From the NCBI GenBank assembly GCA_017525875.1, contig JAFXSG010000008.1:60890-124889 (forward strand): 64,000 nucleotides of DNA. The letters are read 5' to 3'. Under the pieces are notes generated by a model, which saw only the letters and a list, made by a program, of their open reading frames with translations, searched no databases and was not told the origin of the DNA. Origin of the DNA: Clostridia bacterium. Lineage in GTDB: Bacteria > Bacillota > Clostridia > Christensenellales > CAG-138. This document shows positions 15,702 through 25,115 of this stretch, one piece after another. The number at the start of each line of letters is the position of its first letter. Positions within the stretch are counted from its first letter, which is position 1. The translations under genes were made by a program, and so were the position numbers.

Positions 15702-17156
15702 ATGTCAAAGACCCAAACCACAGAACCGACGACCGCAAAGCCGACGCGCAGGCTCACGAAGAAAGAGATGCGCATCTTTGCCGTCGGTCAGCTCGGCTGG
15801 TCGACCCTGAGCGGCATCATCACCGCCTGGCTCGTCACCTTCTATCTGCCCACCTCCGGCGATATCGCAGCCGGCGCTCCGCAGTACCTGCCTTCGGGCC
15901 TGATCATTCTCGGCATTCTCACCATTCTTGGCCTCATAAGCTTTATCTGCCGTATCTTCGACGCCGTGACCGACCCGCTGATCGCTTCCCTCTCCGACAG
16001 GAGCAAGAACCCGAAGGGCCGCCGCATCCCGTTCATGAAGTTCTCCGCGATCCCGTTTGCGGTCATCACGGTGCTCGTCTTCCTGGCGCCCGTGCGCAGT
16101 ATCTCCTCGATCAACATCGTTTGGGTGCTTGGCTTCCTTATCCTCTTCTATCTGTTCATGACGATGTACTGCACCCCCTATAACGCGCTGATCTCCGAAT
16201 TCGGCAAGACGCAGGAGGACCGCATGTATATCTCCACCGCGATCTCCCTCACCTTCTTCTTCGGCACCATGATCGCCTATACTCCCTTCGTGCTGGCAGG
16301 CGTGCTCAGAGGCATGGGGCTCGACTTCCCGTGGAGCTACAGAGTCTGCTTCATCGTGCTCGCAGTGTTCGCGCTGATCTGCCTGCTGGTCCCGACCTTC
16401 AAGCTAAAGGAAAAGGATTTCGTGGATGCGGAACCGTCCAACTCCAACACGATCAAGAGCCTCGGCAAGACCTTCAAGAACAAGGAGTTCCTGAAGTTCT
16501 CCACTTCCGATATCGCTTATTTCATCGCTCTGACCCTTTTCCAGACCGGTCTGCCGTTCTTCGTAAAGGTCTCCATGAAGCTTGATGAAAGCTTTACCAT
16601 GTATTTCCTCGGCGGCATGACCGTGCTCTCCGCATGCTTCTACCCCATCGTTTCCGGCCTGGTCCGTAAATTCGGCAAGAAGAAGCTGGTCATCACCGGT
16701 TTCCTCGGGCTTGCGCTCGCTTACGTCATCACCGCTCTGATCGGCGTTATCCCCGGCTTCACCGGGTTCATCCCGGGCGTGCTGATCTGCGTTATCGCCG
16801 CTTTCCCGATGGCTCTGCTGGGCATCATCCCGCAGTCCATCGTTGCCGACGTTGCCGAGGAGGATTCGATCCGCACCGGTGAAAAGCGCGAGGGCATGTT
16901 CTTCGCTGCCCGCACCTTTGCAATGAAGATGGGTCAGTCCGTCGCAATGCTCGTTTTCACCTCCCTTGCAGTTCTCGGAACGCAGCAGGATAAGACCAGC
17001 AACGACCTTACCGCTTCCCCGATCGGCCTGCGCATCATCGCGATCGTTGCCGTTGCGTTCTGCGTGCTCGGCGCTGTCATTCTCGCCTTCTACAACGAGA
17101 AGAAGGTCATGAAGACCATCCACGAAGCGCACGAGAGGGAAGGCATAGAGGAATAA
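15702..17156 (+). CDS. GPH-family sugar:cation symporter (MelB-like)
   Basis: This is an integral membrane protein of 484 residues with about 12 hydrophobic segments, for cation-coupled import of a glycoside. Family marks are DAVTDPLIASLSDR near residue 90, with the conserved Asp/Asn pattern of the GPH cation site, and TPYNALISEFGKTQEDR near 165. The start at 15702 has AGGGGG ten bases upstream; a GTG at 15669 would add 11 residues. Downstream and co-directional are a GT-B-like gene (15 bases after) and a GH36 alpha-galactosidase, so an alpha-galactoside such as melibiose or a raffinose-type sugar is the likely cargo. The family is firm, the substrate inferred. Confidence 0.9.
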   Translation: MSKTQTTEPTTAKPTRRLTKKEMRIFAVGQLGWSTLSGIITAWLVTFYLPTSGDIAAGAPQYLPSGLIILGILTILGLISFICRIFDAVTDPLIASLSDRSKNPKGRRIPFMKFSAIPFAVITVLVFLAPVRSISSINIVWVLGFLILFYLFMTMYCTPYNALISEFGKTQEDRMYISTAISLTFFFGTMIAYTPFVLAGVLRGMGLDFPWSYRVCFIVLAVFALICLLVPTFKLKEKDFVDAEPSNSNTIKSLGKTFKNKEFLKFSTSDIAYFIALTLFQTGLPFFVKVSMKLDESFTMYFLGGMTVLSACFYPIVSGLVRKFGKKKLVITGFLGLALAYVITALIGVIPGFTGFIPGVLICVIAAFPMALLGIIPQSIVADVAEEDSIRTGEKREGMFFAARTFAMKMGQSVAMLVFTSLAVLGTQQDKTSNDLTASPIGLRIIAIVAVAFCVLGAVILAFYNEKKVMKTIHEAHEREGIEE

Positions 17157-17171
17157 CTAAGGGATAGAATA

Positions 17172-18614
17172 ATGGACAGAACAAGCATTATTTTCGGCAA
17201 CCCGATCGACGCGAAGACGATCAAAAAGGCGGAAAAGGGCAAGCAGAAGTTCATTAAGAAGTTCGGCGACGATCAAAACAAGACCTATCATCTTGGCCTT
17301 AAACCCATCGAGGAGATCCCGGAGCTCGGGATCAGCAACCTCGTGCACGCGGAAACGCCGCTCACGCTCCCCGAAAACCCGCTTATCGTGGGCAACATCC
17401 GCATGGGCTTTGGTCATTACCGCATCGCGATGGCGATCGCCTCCTGCGCGAAGCACCTGGGCAGGACGCCCGTATGGTTCGACCTGGCTTCCTTCGATGC
17501 GACCGGTTCCAAGATGATCCGCCATCAGAACGACCTGTATTCCATGGGTTCCAAGCTTTCGCAGAAGATCGGCCTCTTCAACAAGCTCTTTTGGGAGCCG
17601 ATGAACAGCGAAGGTTTCCGCAAGATCACCTATAACGCAGCCGATCAGAAGAACGCCGAGCTGCTGGTCCCGCTCTACGGCGACCTGCCCCGTGACGTTC
17701 CGTTCGTCGGCACCCACGTCTGGCCGAGCCAGGGCGCAGTGCATGCGGGGCTCACCCATGTTGTGAATGCGATCCCGGACAACTGGCCGATGGGCCTGCA
17801 TCTTGCCGAGGGCTCGATCCACACCGTACAGACCCCGTTTGCCTATCTGGGCTATAAAAAGCTGAACGGCATGGCTAAGAAACCCCTCAAGGGCATGCCC
17901 GACGACGCGCTGCGCTGCGTTGGCCACTATATCGATCACGAGCTCGTTTCAAACGTTGAGCACGACTGCGGGCTGCGCATCGAGCGCCTCGAGAGCGGCG
18001 CGCCCATCCGCTTCCTGATGACTGTCGGCGGCGCCGGCGCGGGCGGGGATCTCTACCTCGCCATGGCGAAGCATCTGCTGCCCTATATCAAGGCAGGCAA
18101 GGCGGCGCTGATGATCAATTTCGGCGATCATCTCGCTATGTGGGAAGTCTTCAAAAAGCAGCTTCCGGAGCTCACCGAGCAGTGCAGGACCTATTTCGAC
18201 GATTACGAAGGCCTCAAAAAATGGTCTGAAACGCTTGACGGATCCCGCGAGGGCGGCATCACCGCGTTCTGCCACAAGGATATCTTCGAGGCTGTGTACT
18301 CAACGAACCTGCTTATGCGCAAATGCGACGTGCTCATCACGAAGCCCTCCGAGCTGGCGTTCTATCCCGTCCCGAAGCTGATGATGCGCCACATCGGCGG
18401 TCACGAAGTCTACGGCGCGATCTATGCGCGCGAGATCGGCGATTCCACCTTCGAGTGCGAGACTGCGCCGGCGCTCTGCGATATGATCGACACTCTGATC
18501 AACGACAAGGCGATCCTCAAAAAGCTTTGCGAGCGCATCGTCGAGCTCAAGAACGCGCATTTCTACGACGGCGGCTACGAGGTCGTACGCCTTGCTGTTG
18601 AAGGCATTAAATGA
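17172..18614 (+). CDS. GT-B-like protein of unknown function in the alpha-galactoside operon
   Basis: This 480-residue soluble protein has no signal peptide or membrane helix. Two segments resemble a GT-B glycosyltransferase/MGDG-synthase layout. One is a glycine-rich N-terminal loop, VGNIRMGFGHYRIAMAIAS, around residues 72-90. The other is a C-terminal acceptor/donor-type segment, CDVLITKPSELAFYPVPKL, near 383, preceded by a strand-loop LMTVGGAGAGGD near 277. I do not know a characterised member. It lies between the sugar symporter and the GH36 enzyme with 15-base gaps, so it should act on the same sugar, perhaps as a transferase, phosphorylase-like or epimerising enzyme. Function should not be assigned beyond that. 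Confidence 0.8.
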   Translation: MDRTSIIFGNPIDAKTIKKAEKGKQKFIKKFGDDQNKTYHLGLKPIEEIPELGISNLVHAETPLTLPENPLIVGNIRMGFGHYRIAMAIASCAKHLGRTPVWFDLASFDATGSKMIRHQNDLYSMGSKLSQKIGLFNKLFWEPMNSEGFRKITYNAADQKNAELLVPLYGDLPRDVPFVGTHVWPSQGAVHAGLTHVVNAIPDNWPMGLHLAEGSIHTVQTPFAYLGYKKLNGMAKKPLKGMPDDALRCVGHYIDHELVSNVEHDCGLRIERLESGAPIRFLMTVGGAGAGGDLYLAMAKHLLPYIKAGKAALMINFGDHLAMWEVFKKQLPELTEQCRTYFDDYEGLKKWSETLDGSREGGITAFCHKDIFEAVYSTNLLMRKCDVLITKPSELAFYPVPKLMMRHIGGHEVYGAIYAREIGDSTFECETAPALCDMIDTLINDKAILKKLCERIVELKNAHFYDGGYEVVRLAVEGIK

Positions 18615-18629
18615 CGGAAAGGACTTGAA

Positions 18630-20240
18630 ATGCACTCTCCCGTTAATTACAGCTGCGTTATCCGCACCGCAAATGACAGGTTTGAAAGCAGCGGCGAGAT
18701 CGAATACGCTCCCCTTCCCGGCGGGGGCAGGAGCAGTACGCTCTTTGTTTCCGAAACGGTCGACGACGTCATCGAGTCGGCCGAGCTGACGATCAAGCTC
18801 CGCGCTGCGGACGCAATGATCTTCATGAACGGCTTCCAGACCTGGACCTACTGCCCGGAATACACCGCCAGGGACAGGATCCGCGGTCTTCACGGCCTGC
18901 CCAAGGCGATCGTGAACGCCTGGTCGCTGGATCGGTACGGAGATTATCACTTTGTGGATTATCCCAATAAAAAGGGCATCCTCCACGGCGAGTCCTACTG
19001 CTACTTCCGCACGGGTGAGAAGTTCCTGCTGATCGGTTCGGTAAGCGAGCAATACGGCTATACTCTTTTCCGCTACGATGCGAATACCGAAACGCTGACC
19101 GTCCGGCGCGACTGCGAAGGTCTGCGTGTGAACGGCAGCTTCCCCGCTTTCCGGCTTTTCATCGCCGAGGGCGGCGAGGATGAGGTGTTTGACGCATGGT
19201 TTGCCGCAATGGCCGTGAAGCCCATCACGACAGAGCGCATCGCCGGTTATTCAAGCTGGTACAACCGCTATGAGGACATCACCGAAAAGAGCATTCACGA
19301 GGATCTCATAGGCTGCGCGAAGGTCATGAAGAGCGGCGATCTGTTCCAGATCGACGACGGCTGGGAACCCGCGGTCGGCGATTGGCTCGAGCCCGATAAG
19401 ATCAAATTTCCCAACGGCATGAAGGCCGCTGCGGACGCGATCCACGAAAGGGGCTATAAAGCCGGGCTATGGCTGGCGCCTTTCGTCGCGAAGAAGGATT
19501 CGGCGCTGGTGAAAGATCACCCCGACTGGCTGCTCCTTCATAACGGCGAGCCCTGGCTCAACGGCTCCAACTGGGGCGGCTTCTATTCGCTGGATATCGA
19601 CAAGCCGGAGGTCGTTCAGTACGTTGAGCAGGTGTTCTCACGCGTGTTCGACACCTGGGGTTTTGACCTTGTGAAGCTCGATTTCCTTTACGGCGCCGCG
19701 CCTTTCGGCACCGGGAACGAGACCCGCGCCGGCAGGATGATCCGGGCTATGAAGCTGCTGCGCCGTGTATGCGGCGAGCACCCGATCCTCGGCTGCGGCG
19801 TGCCCGTCATGCCGGCATTCGGCCTTGTGGAGTACTGCCGCGTAAGCTGTGACGTCGGCCTCGATTGGGACGACAAGCCCTGGATGCGCCTTACTCACCG
19901 CGAGCGCGTTTCCACGCGCCAGGCGATGGGCAATTCGGTCTTCCGCCGCCAGCTGAACGGCCGCGCTTACCTCAGCGATCCGGACGTTTTCTTCCTGCGC
20001 GAGGACAATATCAAGCTGACCGCAGAGGAAAAGCAAAAGCTCAGCACGCTCAACGCGATCATCGGCGGCGTACTTCTGACCTCCGACAACATGGGCAATT
20101 ACGGCCCCGGGCAGCTGAGCCGCTACGGTGAACTGCTCGCGCTCAGGGATGCGAAGGTCACCTGCGTTGACGTTGCAGGCCGGGAGATCACCGTCAGCTA
20201 TGAGCTGAACGGCAAAACGAACAAGTTCAGCTTCAAGTGA
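18630..20240 (+). CDS. Alpha-galactosidase, glycoside hydrolase family 36 type
   Basis: This cytosolic enzyme (no signal peptide) would release galactose from alpha-galactosides. The clan D barrel shows FQIDDGWEPAVGDW near residue 240, the nucleophile aspartate in LVKLDFLYG near 350 and the acid/base aspartate in SCDVGLDWD near 407. At 536 residues it is shorter than the classical 700-730-residue GH36 enzymes, with a reduced N-terminal beta domain. GGAAAGGA precedes the ATG at 18630. It closes the symporter operon and ends at a strong terminator. Raffinose-synthase-like activity is a less likely alternative. Confidence 0.9.
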   Translation: MHSPVNYSCVIRTANDRFESSGEIEYAPLPGGGRSSTLFVSETVDDVIESAELTIKLRAADAMIFMNGFQTWTYCPEYTARDRIRGLHGLPKAIVNAWSLDRYGDYHFVDYPNKKGILHGESYCYFRTGEKFLLIGSVSEQYGYTLFRYDANTETLTVRRDCEGLRVNGSFPAFRLFIAEGGEDEVFDAWFAAMAVKPITTERIAGYSSWYNRYEDITEKSIHEDLIGCAKVMKSGDLFQIDDGWEPAVGDWLEPDKIKFPNGMKAAADAIHERGYKAGLWLAPFVAKKDSALVKDHPDWLLLHNGEPWLNGSNWGGFYSLDIDKPEVVQYVEQVFSRVFDTWGFDLVKLDFLYGAAPFGTGNETRAGRMIRAMKLLRRVCGEHPILGCGVPVMPAFGLVEYCRVSCDVGLDWDDKPWMRLTHRERVSTRQAMGNSVFRRQLNGRAYLSDPDVFFLREDNIKLTAEEKQKLSTLNAIIGGVLLTSDNMGNYGPGQLSRYGELLALRDAKVTCVDVAGREITVSYELNGKTNKFSFK

Positions 20241-20259
20241 TCCACTCTATAATGCAAAA

Positions 20260-20293
20260 GGATCCCGCGGAAAACTCCGCGGGATCCCTTTTT
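20260..20293. terminator. Bidirectional terminator between the GH36 and GH2 genes
   Basis: A perfect 12-bp stem (20260-20271 with 20276-20287), an AAAC loop and CTTTTT on the plus side; the minus side reads into TTTTGC. It can serve both convergent genes. Confidence 0.85.
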
Positions 20294-20300
20294 ATGCGGT

Positions 20301-22676
20301 TTATTCGGTTCGGTTTTCGGCTTTTACGGTGAAGGCAAGCTCAAGCTTTTCGCCGTTTTCGGCAGTCAGAATGAGCCTGGCTTTTCCGCTGCCGCCGGAG
20401 GTGCGGACGAAGGTGCCGCCCATGCCCCCCCTGAGGATCGCGGTCTCCGGCCCGATGATGCGGATCGGGCCTTCGGTCGAGAGCCGTACGGCGCCGCCCG
20501 CGAACGGGAGCACGTTCCCGTTCTGATCGCGCATAGTGATCCGCACGAGCGCCGCGTCATAGGTCGCGCCTTCTATAAGCTCTGTCGAGCTGGCCTCCGC
20601 GGAAAGCGCGATCGACTTTACCGGGCTCTTTTGCACGGTCTTCACGATCTTGCCGCCGCGCAGCGCTTCGAAACGGTAACTCGTTGCGGCGTCGCCCCAG
20701 TTGTTGTTGTATTTGCCGTAGAGCGCGTAGGCGTCCGAAAAGCTCATGCGATAGCGGAGCATCAGCCACGCTGCTTTGAGATAGTGCTTCGGTTTCAGAC
20801 TGCTGAATCCGAATTTTGAGGAGTAACCGATGAGCTCCTTGGTGTATTTTGCCTGTGCGGGCTTGAAGTTTTCGTTCTTTTCGATGGCGTCGCCGATAAA
20901 ATCGTCGATCTCAAACGGCGGGTGCGGCAGATTCGGATACGGAGAATCCTTCGCGGTAAACTCGCCGATCAGGCGGTCGTTCTTATACAGGCGGACGGCT
21001 TCCGCGTTCGTGAAGGCGAATACCCTGCCGCGATTTGCCGCCGGATGCTCGCCGATATCCATCAGCGAGCTTATCTCGAGCACGTCCGTCCCGTCCTGCT
21101 GGGAGGCGTAGACCTCCGCGGCGAGCTTCTTGTTGCGGAACATATCGAGCACGCCATGGTAACAGATGCGGTCGCCGCTGCCGAAATCCATGTGGGTGTT
21201 GTAGTCGAACATACACCAGCCGAAGCTGCCCGCAAGGCCGGGCTCTCCCGCAACGTCATTCAGCACCTTTGCATGCCTCAGCGCGTGCTCGAAGCGATGC
21301 TCCTCCGGATCGAAGCTCTTGGTCGGGAACATGTGCCCGTTGTATTCGGTCACGAGATAGGGCTTTTCGACGTCAGGGGTGACGTCCTTCTTATGCTCGC
21401 AGCCGCGGTTCGTGCCGTCGTGGACGAAATCGTTGTAGGTATAGACGTCCTCGAGCAGGCTGCTCTTTTTGTTGCAGCGAACGCCGCCGGTCTGCCTTGT
21501 GGGATCGAGGCGGTGCGCGAGCGCGTTGGTACGCCTGTAGAACTCGTCATTGTCGTTCGATTCGTTGATGCGGACGCCCCAGAGGATGATCGAGGGATGA
21601 TTGCGGTACTGCAGGATCATATCCTCGGTGTTTTTGACCGCCTGATCCTTCCAGCCTTCCCCGCCGATATGCTGCCAGCCTGGGATCTCCGTGAAGACGA
21701 GCAGGCCGAGTTCGTCGCAGCGGTCGATGAAATGCGGGGACTGGGGGTAATGCGAAGTGCGCACGGCGTTGCAGCCGAGTTCGTTCTTAAGGATATCCGC
21801 ATCGAATCTCTGCACGTTCTTCGGCATCGCGTAGCCGACGTAGGGATAGCTCTGGTGGCGGTTGAGGCCGCGGATGAGCAGCTTTTCGCCGTTCAGATAG
21901 AAGCCGTCCTCGCGGAACTCCGCGCTGCGGAAACCGAAGCGGGTGGTCACGCTGTCGGTGACCTTGCCGTTTTCGATAAGCTCCGTTTCGAGCAGATAGA
22001 GGTTCGGCGCATCGGTGCTCCATAATATGGGCTCTTCGACGAGCAGCTGCGTCTGCATGGCGGAGCTGACCGGAAACTCCGCAAATGCGGCAGTCCTCCC
22101 CTTTTCGATGAGCCTTTGCCTTAGAATGAGGCCGCCGCCATCGCCCGCGATCGATACGTCGCAGTTGATCGCGCCGGAAAGCTCCGGTTTTACGAACACG
22201 TCGTCGATAAAGACCTTGGGCCGGACCTCGAGCCAGACTTCCCGGTAGAGGCCGCCGTAGGTCATATAGTCGATCACGAAGCCGAACGGCGGCTGATCGA
22301 GGCTTTCGCGGCTGTCGACGCGGATGGCGACGGTCGCCTCCTGTCCCGGCACGAGCTCCCGGGTGAGCTCAGTGCGGAAGGCGGTATAACCGCAGTTATG
22401 CTCATTGAGTTTTTTGCCGTTCACGAACACTTCCGACCTGTGCCCCGCAGCGCCGACGCAGAGGAATACGCGTTTGTCCGCCCAATCCGCGGGGACGGCG
22501 ATCGTCTTTCGATAGCCGGCGATAAGCTGATAGCAGCTTTCGTCGAAATAGTTGAACGGCGTTTCGCAGACGGTATGCGGGAGATCGACGACGGCGCTGC
22601 CGCCCTCGGTGCCGCAAATAAAGTTTTCGGTACAGTTTTCTGTGAAGCTCCAGCCTCGGTTCAGATCGATCCTCAA
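20301..22676 (-). CDS. Glycoside hydrolase family 2 enzyme (beta-galactosidase type)
   Basis: This 791-residue protein without a signal peptide has the GH2 order: sugar-binding jelly-roll (about 1-170), Ig-like domain, TIM barrel (about 265-560) and C-terminal beta domains. The barrel has RGLNRHQSYPYVG, the segment ELGCNAVRTSHYPQSPHF, acid/base Glu in GVRINESND near residue 372 and nucleophile Glu in LVTEYNGH near 443. The TTG start at 22676 has GGAGG seven bases upstream. It converges on the alpha-galactosidase operon and has its own promoter. Beta-galactosidase is the best guess given galK nearby, but beta-glucuronidase or other GH2 activity cannot be excluded. Confidence 0.9.
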   Translation of the reverse strand: MRIDLNRGWSFTENCTENFICGTEGGSAVVDLPHTVCETPFNYFDESCYQLIAGYRKTIAVPADWADKRVFLCVGAAGHRSEVFVNGKKLNEHNCGYTAFRTELTRELVPGQEATVAIRVDSRESLDQPPFGFVIDYMTYGGLYREVWLEVRPKVFIDDVFVKPELSGAINCDVSIAGDGGGLILRQRLIEKGRTAAFAEFPVSSAMQTQLLVEEPILWSTDAPNLYLLETELIENGKVTDSVTTRFGFRSAEFREDGFYLNGEKLLIRGLNRHQSYPYVGYAMPKNVQRFDADILKNELGCNAVRTSHYPQSPHFIDRCDELGLLVFTEIPGWQHIGGEGWKDQAVKNTEDMILQYRNHPSIILWGVRINESNDNDEFYRRTNALAHRLDPTRQTGGVRCNKKSSLLEDVYTYNDFVHDGTNRGCEHKKDVTPDVEKPYLVTEYNGHMFPTKSFDPEEHRFEHALRHAKVLNDVAGEPGLAGSFGWCMFDYNTHMDFGSGDRICYHGVLDMFRNKKLAAEVYASQQDGTDVLEISSLMDIGEHPAANRGRVFAFTNAEAVRLYKNDRLIGEFTAKDSPYPNLPHPPFEIDDFIGDAIEKNENFKPAQAKYTKELIGYSSKFGFSSLKPKHYLKAAWLMLRYRMSFSDAYALYGKYNNNWGDAATSYRFEALRGGKIVKTVQKSPVKSIALSAEASSTELIEGATYDAALVRITMRDQNGNVLPFAGGAVRLSTEGPIRIIGPETAILRGGMGGTFVRTSGGSGKARLILTAENGEKLELAFTVKAENRTE

Positions 22677-22718
22677 GGTGTTTCCTCCCGGTTTTCCGAT
22701 ACGGTTTTTCTATAGAGT

Positions 22719-22747
22719 ATTTTAGCTTAAAGCGAACGGTAAAGCAA
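22719..22747 (-). promoter_or_regulatory. Promoter for the GH2 gene
   Basis: Minus strand: -35 TTGCTT at 22742-22747, a 17-bp spacer, -10 TAAAAT at 22719-22724, leaving a leader of about 35 bases before the TTG start. Confidence 0.65.
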
Positions 22748-22759
22748 GCCGTGTCCGCT

Positions 22760-22789
22760 AAAAAGCCGCCCGTCTGCGGCGGGCGGCTC
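22760..22789 (-). terminator. Rho-independent terminator after pncB
   Basis: On the minus strand an AGCCGCCCG/CGGGCGGCT stem with a 7-base loop is followed by TTTTTAGCGG, ten bases past the pncB stop. Confidence 0.8.
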
Positions 22790-22799
22790 GCGGTTTGCG

Positions 22800-24011
22800 T
22801 CAGTTCAGGCGGCCGAAGCGCCTTTCTCTCTCGAGTCGGAACGCGACGGAGTTCTTGAGATAGTGGAGATATTCCGCATCCCGGCACATCGCCTTGCCCT
22901 CCGCGTCCGACAGCTTGGCGACGGGGCGGTCGTTGACGGTCTGCAGCTTGATGACGATATTGAGCGGTTCCACGCAGGTATCGTTCGCGCAGAAGGTGCC
23001 GATGCCGAAGCTGACCTTCGCACGGTCCTTGAAATGGCGATAGAGCTTTTCCGCGCGATCGAAGTTCAGGCTGTCGCTGAAGAGGAGCAGCTTGGTCTTG
23101 GGATCCACGCCGTATTTTTCGTAGTGCGCAATGATCTTTTCGCCCCATTCGTAGGGATCGCCGCTGTCGTGGCGGACGCCGGTGAAGTTGTTGACCATGG
23201 AACGGTTGAAATCGCAGAGGAACAGGTCGGTCGACAGCGTGTCGGTCAGCGCGGTGCCGTTATCGCCGCGGTACTCATCGTACCAGTCCTCCATCGCATA
23301 ATGGTTGGTGAAGGAAAGCGGGATGGAATCGATGCCCTGATACATCTGAACGAACTCATGCGCATAGGTGCCGATCGGAGTGAGGTTGTATTTCTTGGCG
23401 AGGTAGACGTTTGACGTGCCTACGCAGTTCTTTGTCTCGAACGCGAAACGGCGGACGACCTCGTCCTCCCACTCGAGCGAGAGCCTGCGGCGGCAGCCGA
23501 ACTCCGCAAAGCTGAAGGTATAGGTACCGTCGTTGAAGGCGGCGATCTTTTTATTGAGCCTCTCCTCGGCGGAACGGCGGAGCTCTTCGTAATCGTACCT
23601 GGTCCTGAAATAGACTTCGTTTACGATCTCGAGAAGATAGATCTCGAACTGCATCGCGGAGAAGAGCGGACCGCTGACGACGATGGTGAGTTCGCCGGAT
23701 TCGGAAAGCTCGGTATGGACGTAGTCACGGATCGGGTGCCAGAGGCGCAGGAACTCCACGTAGTCGTTCTTGATGAAGCGGATGGAGCGCAGATAATCGA
23801 GCTCTTCCTTGGTGAAGGTCAGCGTGCAGAGGTGATCTATCTGGGCATTGATCTCATCAAACATCTCCTTGGTGAAGACGACGCCCTCGTTGCGGCAGCG
23901 GAAATAGTATTCACCGCAGAGATCGGTGTGCTTGTGGAAGATGACCTGGTCCATGTTGAACTTGTAGAGGTCGGTATCCAAAAGAGAAGTTACGATCGGA
24001 GCGTATTTCAT
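22800..24011 (-). CDS. pncB: Nicotinate phosphoribosyltransferase
   Basis: It makes nicotinate mononucleotide from nicotinate and PRPP in NAD salvage. It has 403 residues, the normal length. The N-terminal pattern SLLDTDLYKFNMDQVIF, the loop TKNCVGTSNVYLAKKY near residue 195, GVRHDSGDPYEWGEK near 280 with the catalytic histidine, and LLLFSDSLNFDRA are standard for this enzyme. It is monocistronic, with a near-consensus promoter about 100 bases upstream and a terminator right behind. A hairpin that overlaps the approach to its ribosome site is described separately. Identity is firm. Confidence 0.95.
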   Translation of the reverse strand: MKYAPIVTSLLDTDLYKFNMDQVIFHKHTDLCGEYYFRCRNEGVVFTKEMFDEINAQIDHLCTLTFTKEELDYLRSIRFIKNDYVEFLRLWHPIRDYVHTELSESGELTIVVSGPLFSAMQFEIYLLEIVNEVYFRTRYDYEELRRSAEERLNKKIAAFNDGTYTFSFAEFGCRRRLSLEWEDEVVRRFAFETKNCVGTSNVYLAKKYNLTPIGTYAHEFVQMYQGIDSIPLSFTNHYAMEDWYDEYRGDNGTALTDTLSTDLFLCDFNRSMVNNFTGVRHDSGDPYEWGEKIIAHYEKYGVDPKTKLLLFSDSLNFDRAEKLYRHFKDRAKVSFGIGTFCANDTCVEPLNIVIKLQTVNDRPVAKLSDAEGKAMCRDAEYLHYLKNSVAFRLERERRFGRLN

Positions 24012-24024
24012 TTTTAGTTCCTTT

Positions 24025-24043
24025 GACTTTGCGGCGCAAAGTC
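24025..24043 (-). promoter_or_regulatory. Perfect hairpin just upstream of the pncB ribosome site
   Basis: An 8-bp perfect inverted repeat (GACTTTGC / GCAAAGTC, 3-base loop) ends one or two bases before the AAAGGA of pncB. It could be a translational control hairpin or a repressor site. I do not recognise the NiaR consensus in it. Confidence 0.45.
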
Positions 24044-24110
24044 TCCCTTTCTGATGATGATTGAGGTTCCTGCTTCGGCGCGGCGGGCGCGCCGCACGTA
24101 TACTGTTTTA

Positions 24111-24139
24111 ATTGTAGCCTTTTTTTGCGGTAAAGTCAA
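24111..24139 (-). promoter_or_regulatory. Promoter for pncB
   Basis: Minus strand: -35 TTGACT at 24134-24139, a 17-bp spacer, -10 TACAAT at 24111-24116. Confidence 0.8.
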
Positions 24140-24168
24140 ATCTTTTTTGTGTTTCCGGGCAAATGAAA

Positions 24169-24192
24169 GACCGCGTCCATCGGGAAGCGGCC
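24169..24192 (-). terminator. Candidate terminator after the cleaved-adhesin protein gene
   Basis: On the minus strand GGCCGC pairs with GCGGTC (one G-U pair) over a 12-base loop, followed by TTTCATTTG. The stem is short, so confidence is moderate. Confidence 0.45.
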
Positions 24193-24215
24193 TTTGCTGT
24201 TATCGTGTTATACGG

Positions 24216-25115
24216 TCAGTTTCCGGCAACGTAGTCGGTGCCGGCGGTGATGGCAGTGGTGGCGCCGAGGATGGTGGTGGTCTCACCGTCAAGCTCGTAG
24301 GTCACGAACACGCGGATGTACCAGACGTCGCCCTCTTCGACTGCGCTCTTGTACCAGGTGTAGCTGCAGGGCTGGCTTGCGTCGCCGATCTTGACGTTCT
24401 TGATGAACTTCGCGTTGGCTGCCGTGAGCTCGCCTGCCGCGGGATCGTACTCGGCGCCGGGCGCCGCATAGAGACCGGCGGAGGTGATGGCAGCTCCGTC
24501 GGGCGCGGACATGTAGGCAACGAAGATCTCACGCTTGTTGAGGTTGTCGTAATCGGCTTTGAGGAGCTGTGCAACGCCGACCGCCTCGAGCTGCTCGTCG
24601 CCGTAGTGCGCCTCGAGGGTGCAGCTTGCAACGATGCGGATGGTGGCCTTCGGGCTGTAGCTGATGATCACGCCGTCGATGGTCCAATACCGGAAGTACT
24701 GGCCGGCCTCATTCTGAGCGCTTGCGGTGACGGTGATCCAGCGGCTCTCGGTGTAATCCTTCTCGGTGATATCATCGCCGTAGATCGTGGTCAGATGGAT
24801 GTTGGTGACCGCGACCTCCATGACGCCGTTGACCGTGACGTCCCTGCCCTGAGCGATCTCCGCGTTGATCTCGTCAACGGTCTTGTCCCAGCTCTTGAAC
24901 ACGAACCCGTACCAGGCGATACCGGCGGGGACCATGTCCTCGGTCATCTCGGTCACGCTCTCGAGCTTGGCGACCTGGATGCCGTTCACAAGGTAGGTTA
25001 CGGAACCGAAGGGAGTTTCGGTCCAGGCGGCGGTATAGGCCGCATCCCCGGTGACGGGCACGATCTCGGGAGTCCAGCCTGCGAAGGTATAGATGACGTG
25101 ATCGCCGGGCGCCTT
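24216..25115 (-). repeat. Long direct repeat, copy A (C-terminal module)
   Basis: About 900 bases match 26379-27278 with only scattered differences, offset 2163. Both copies encode the last ~270-300 residues of their proteins and end with the same VAGN-stop. The near-identity at DNA level suggests recent duplication or gene conversion. Confidence 0.85.
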
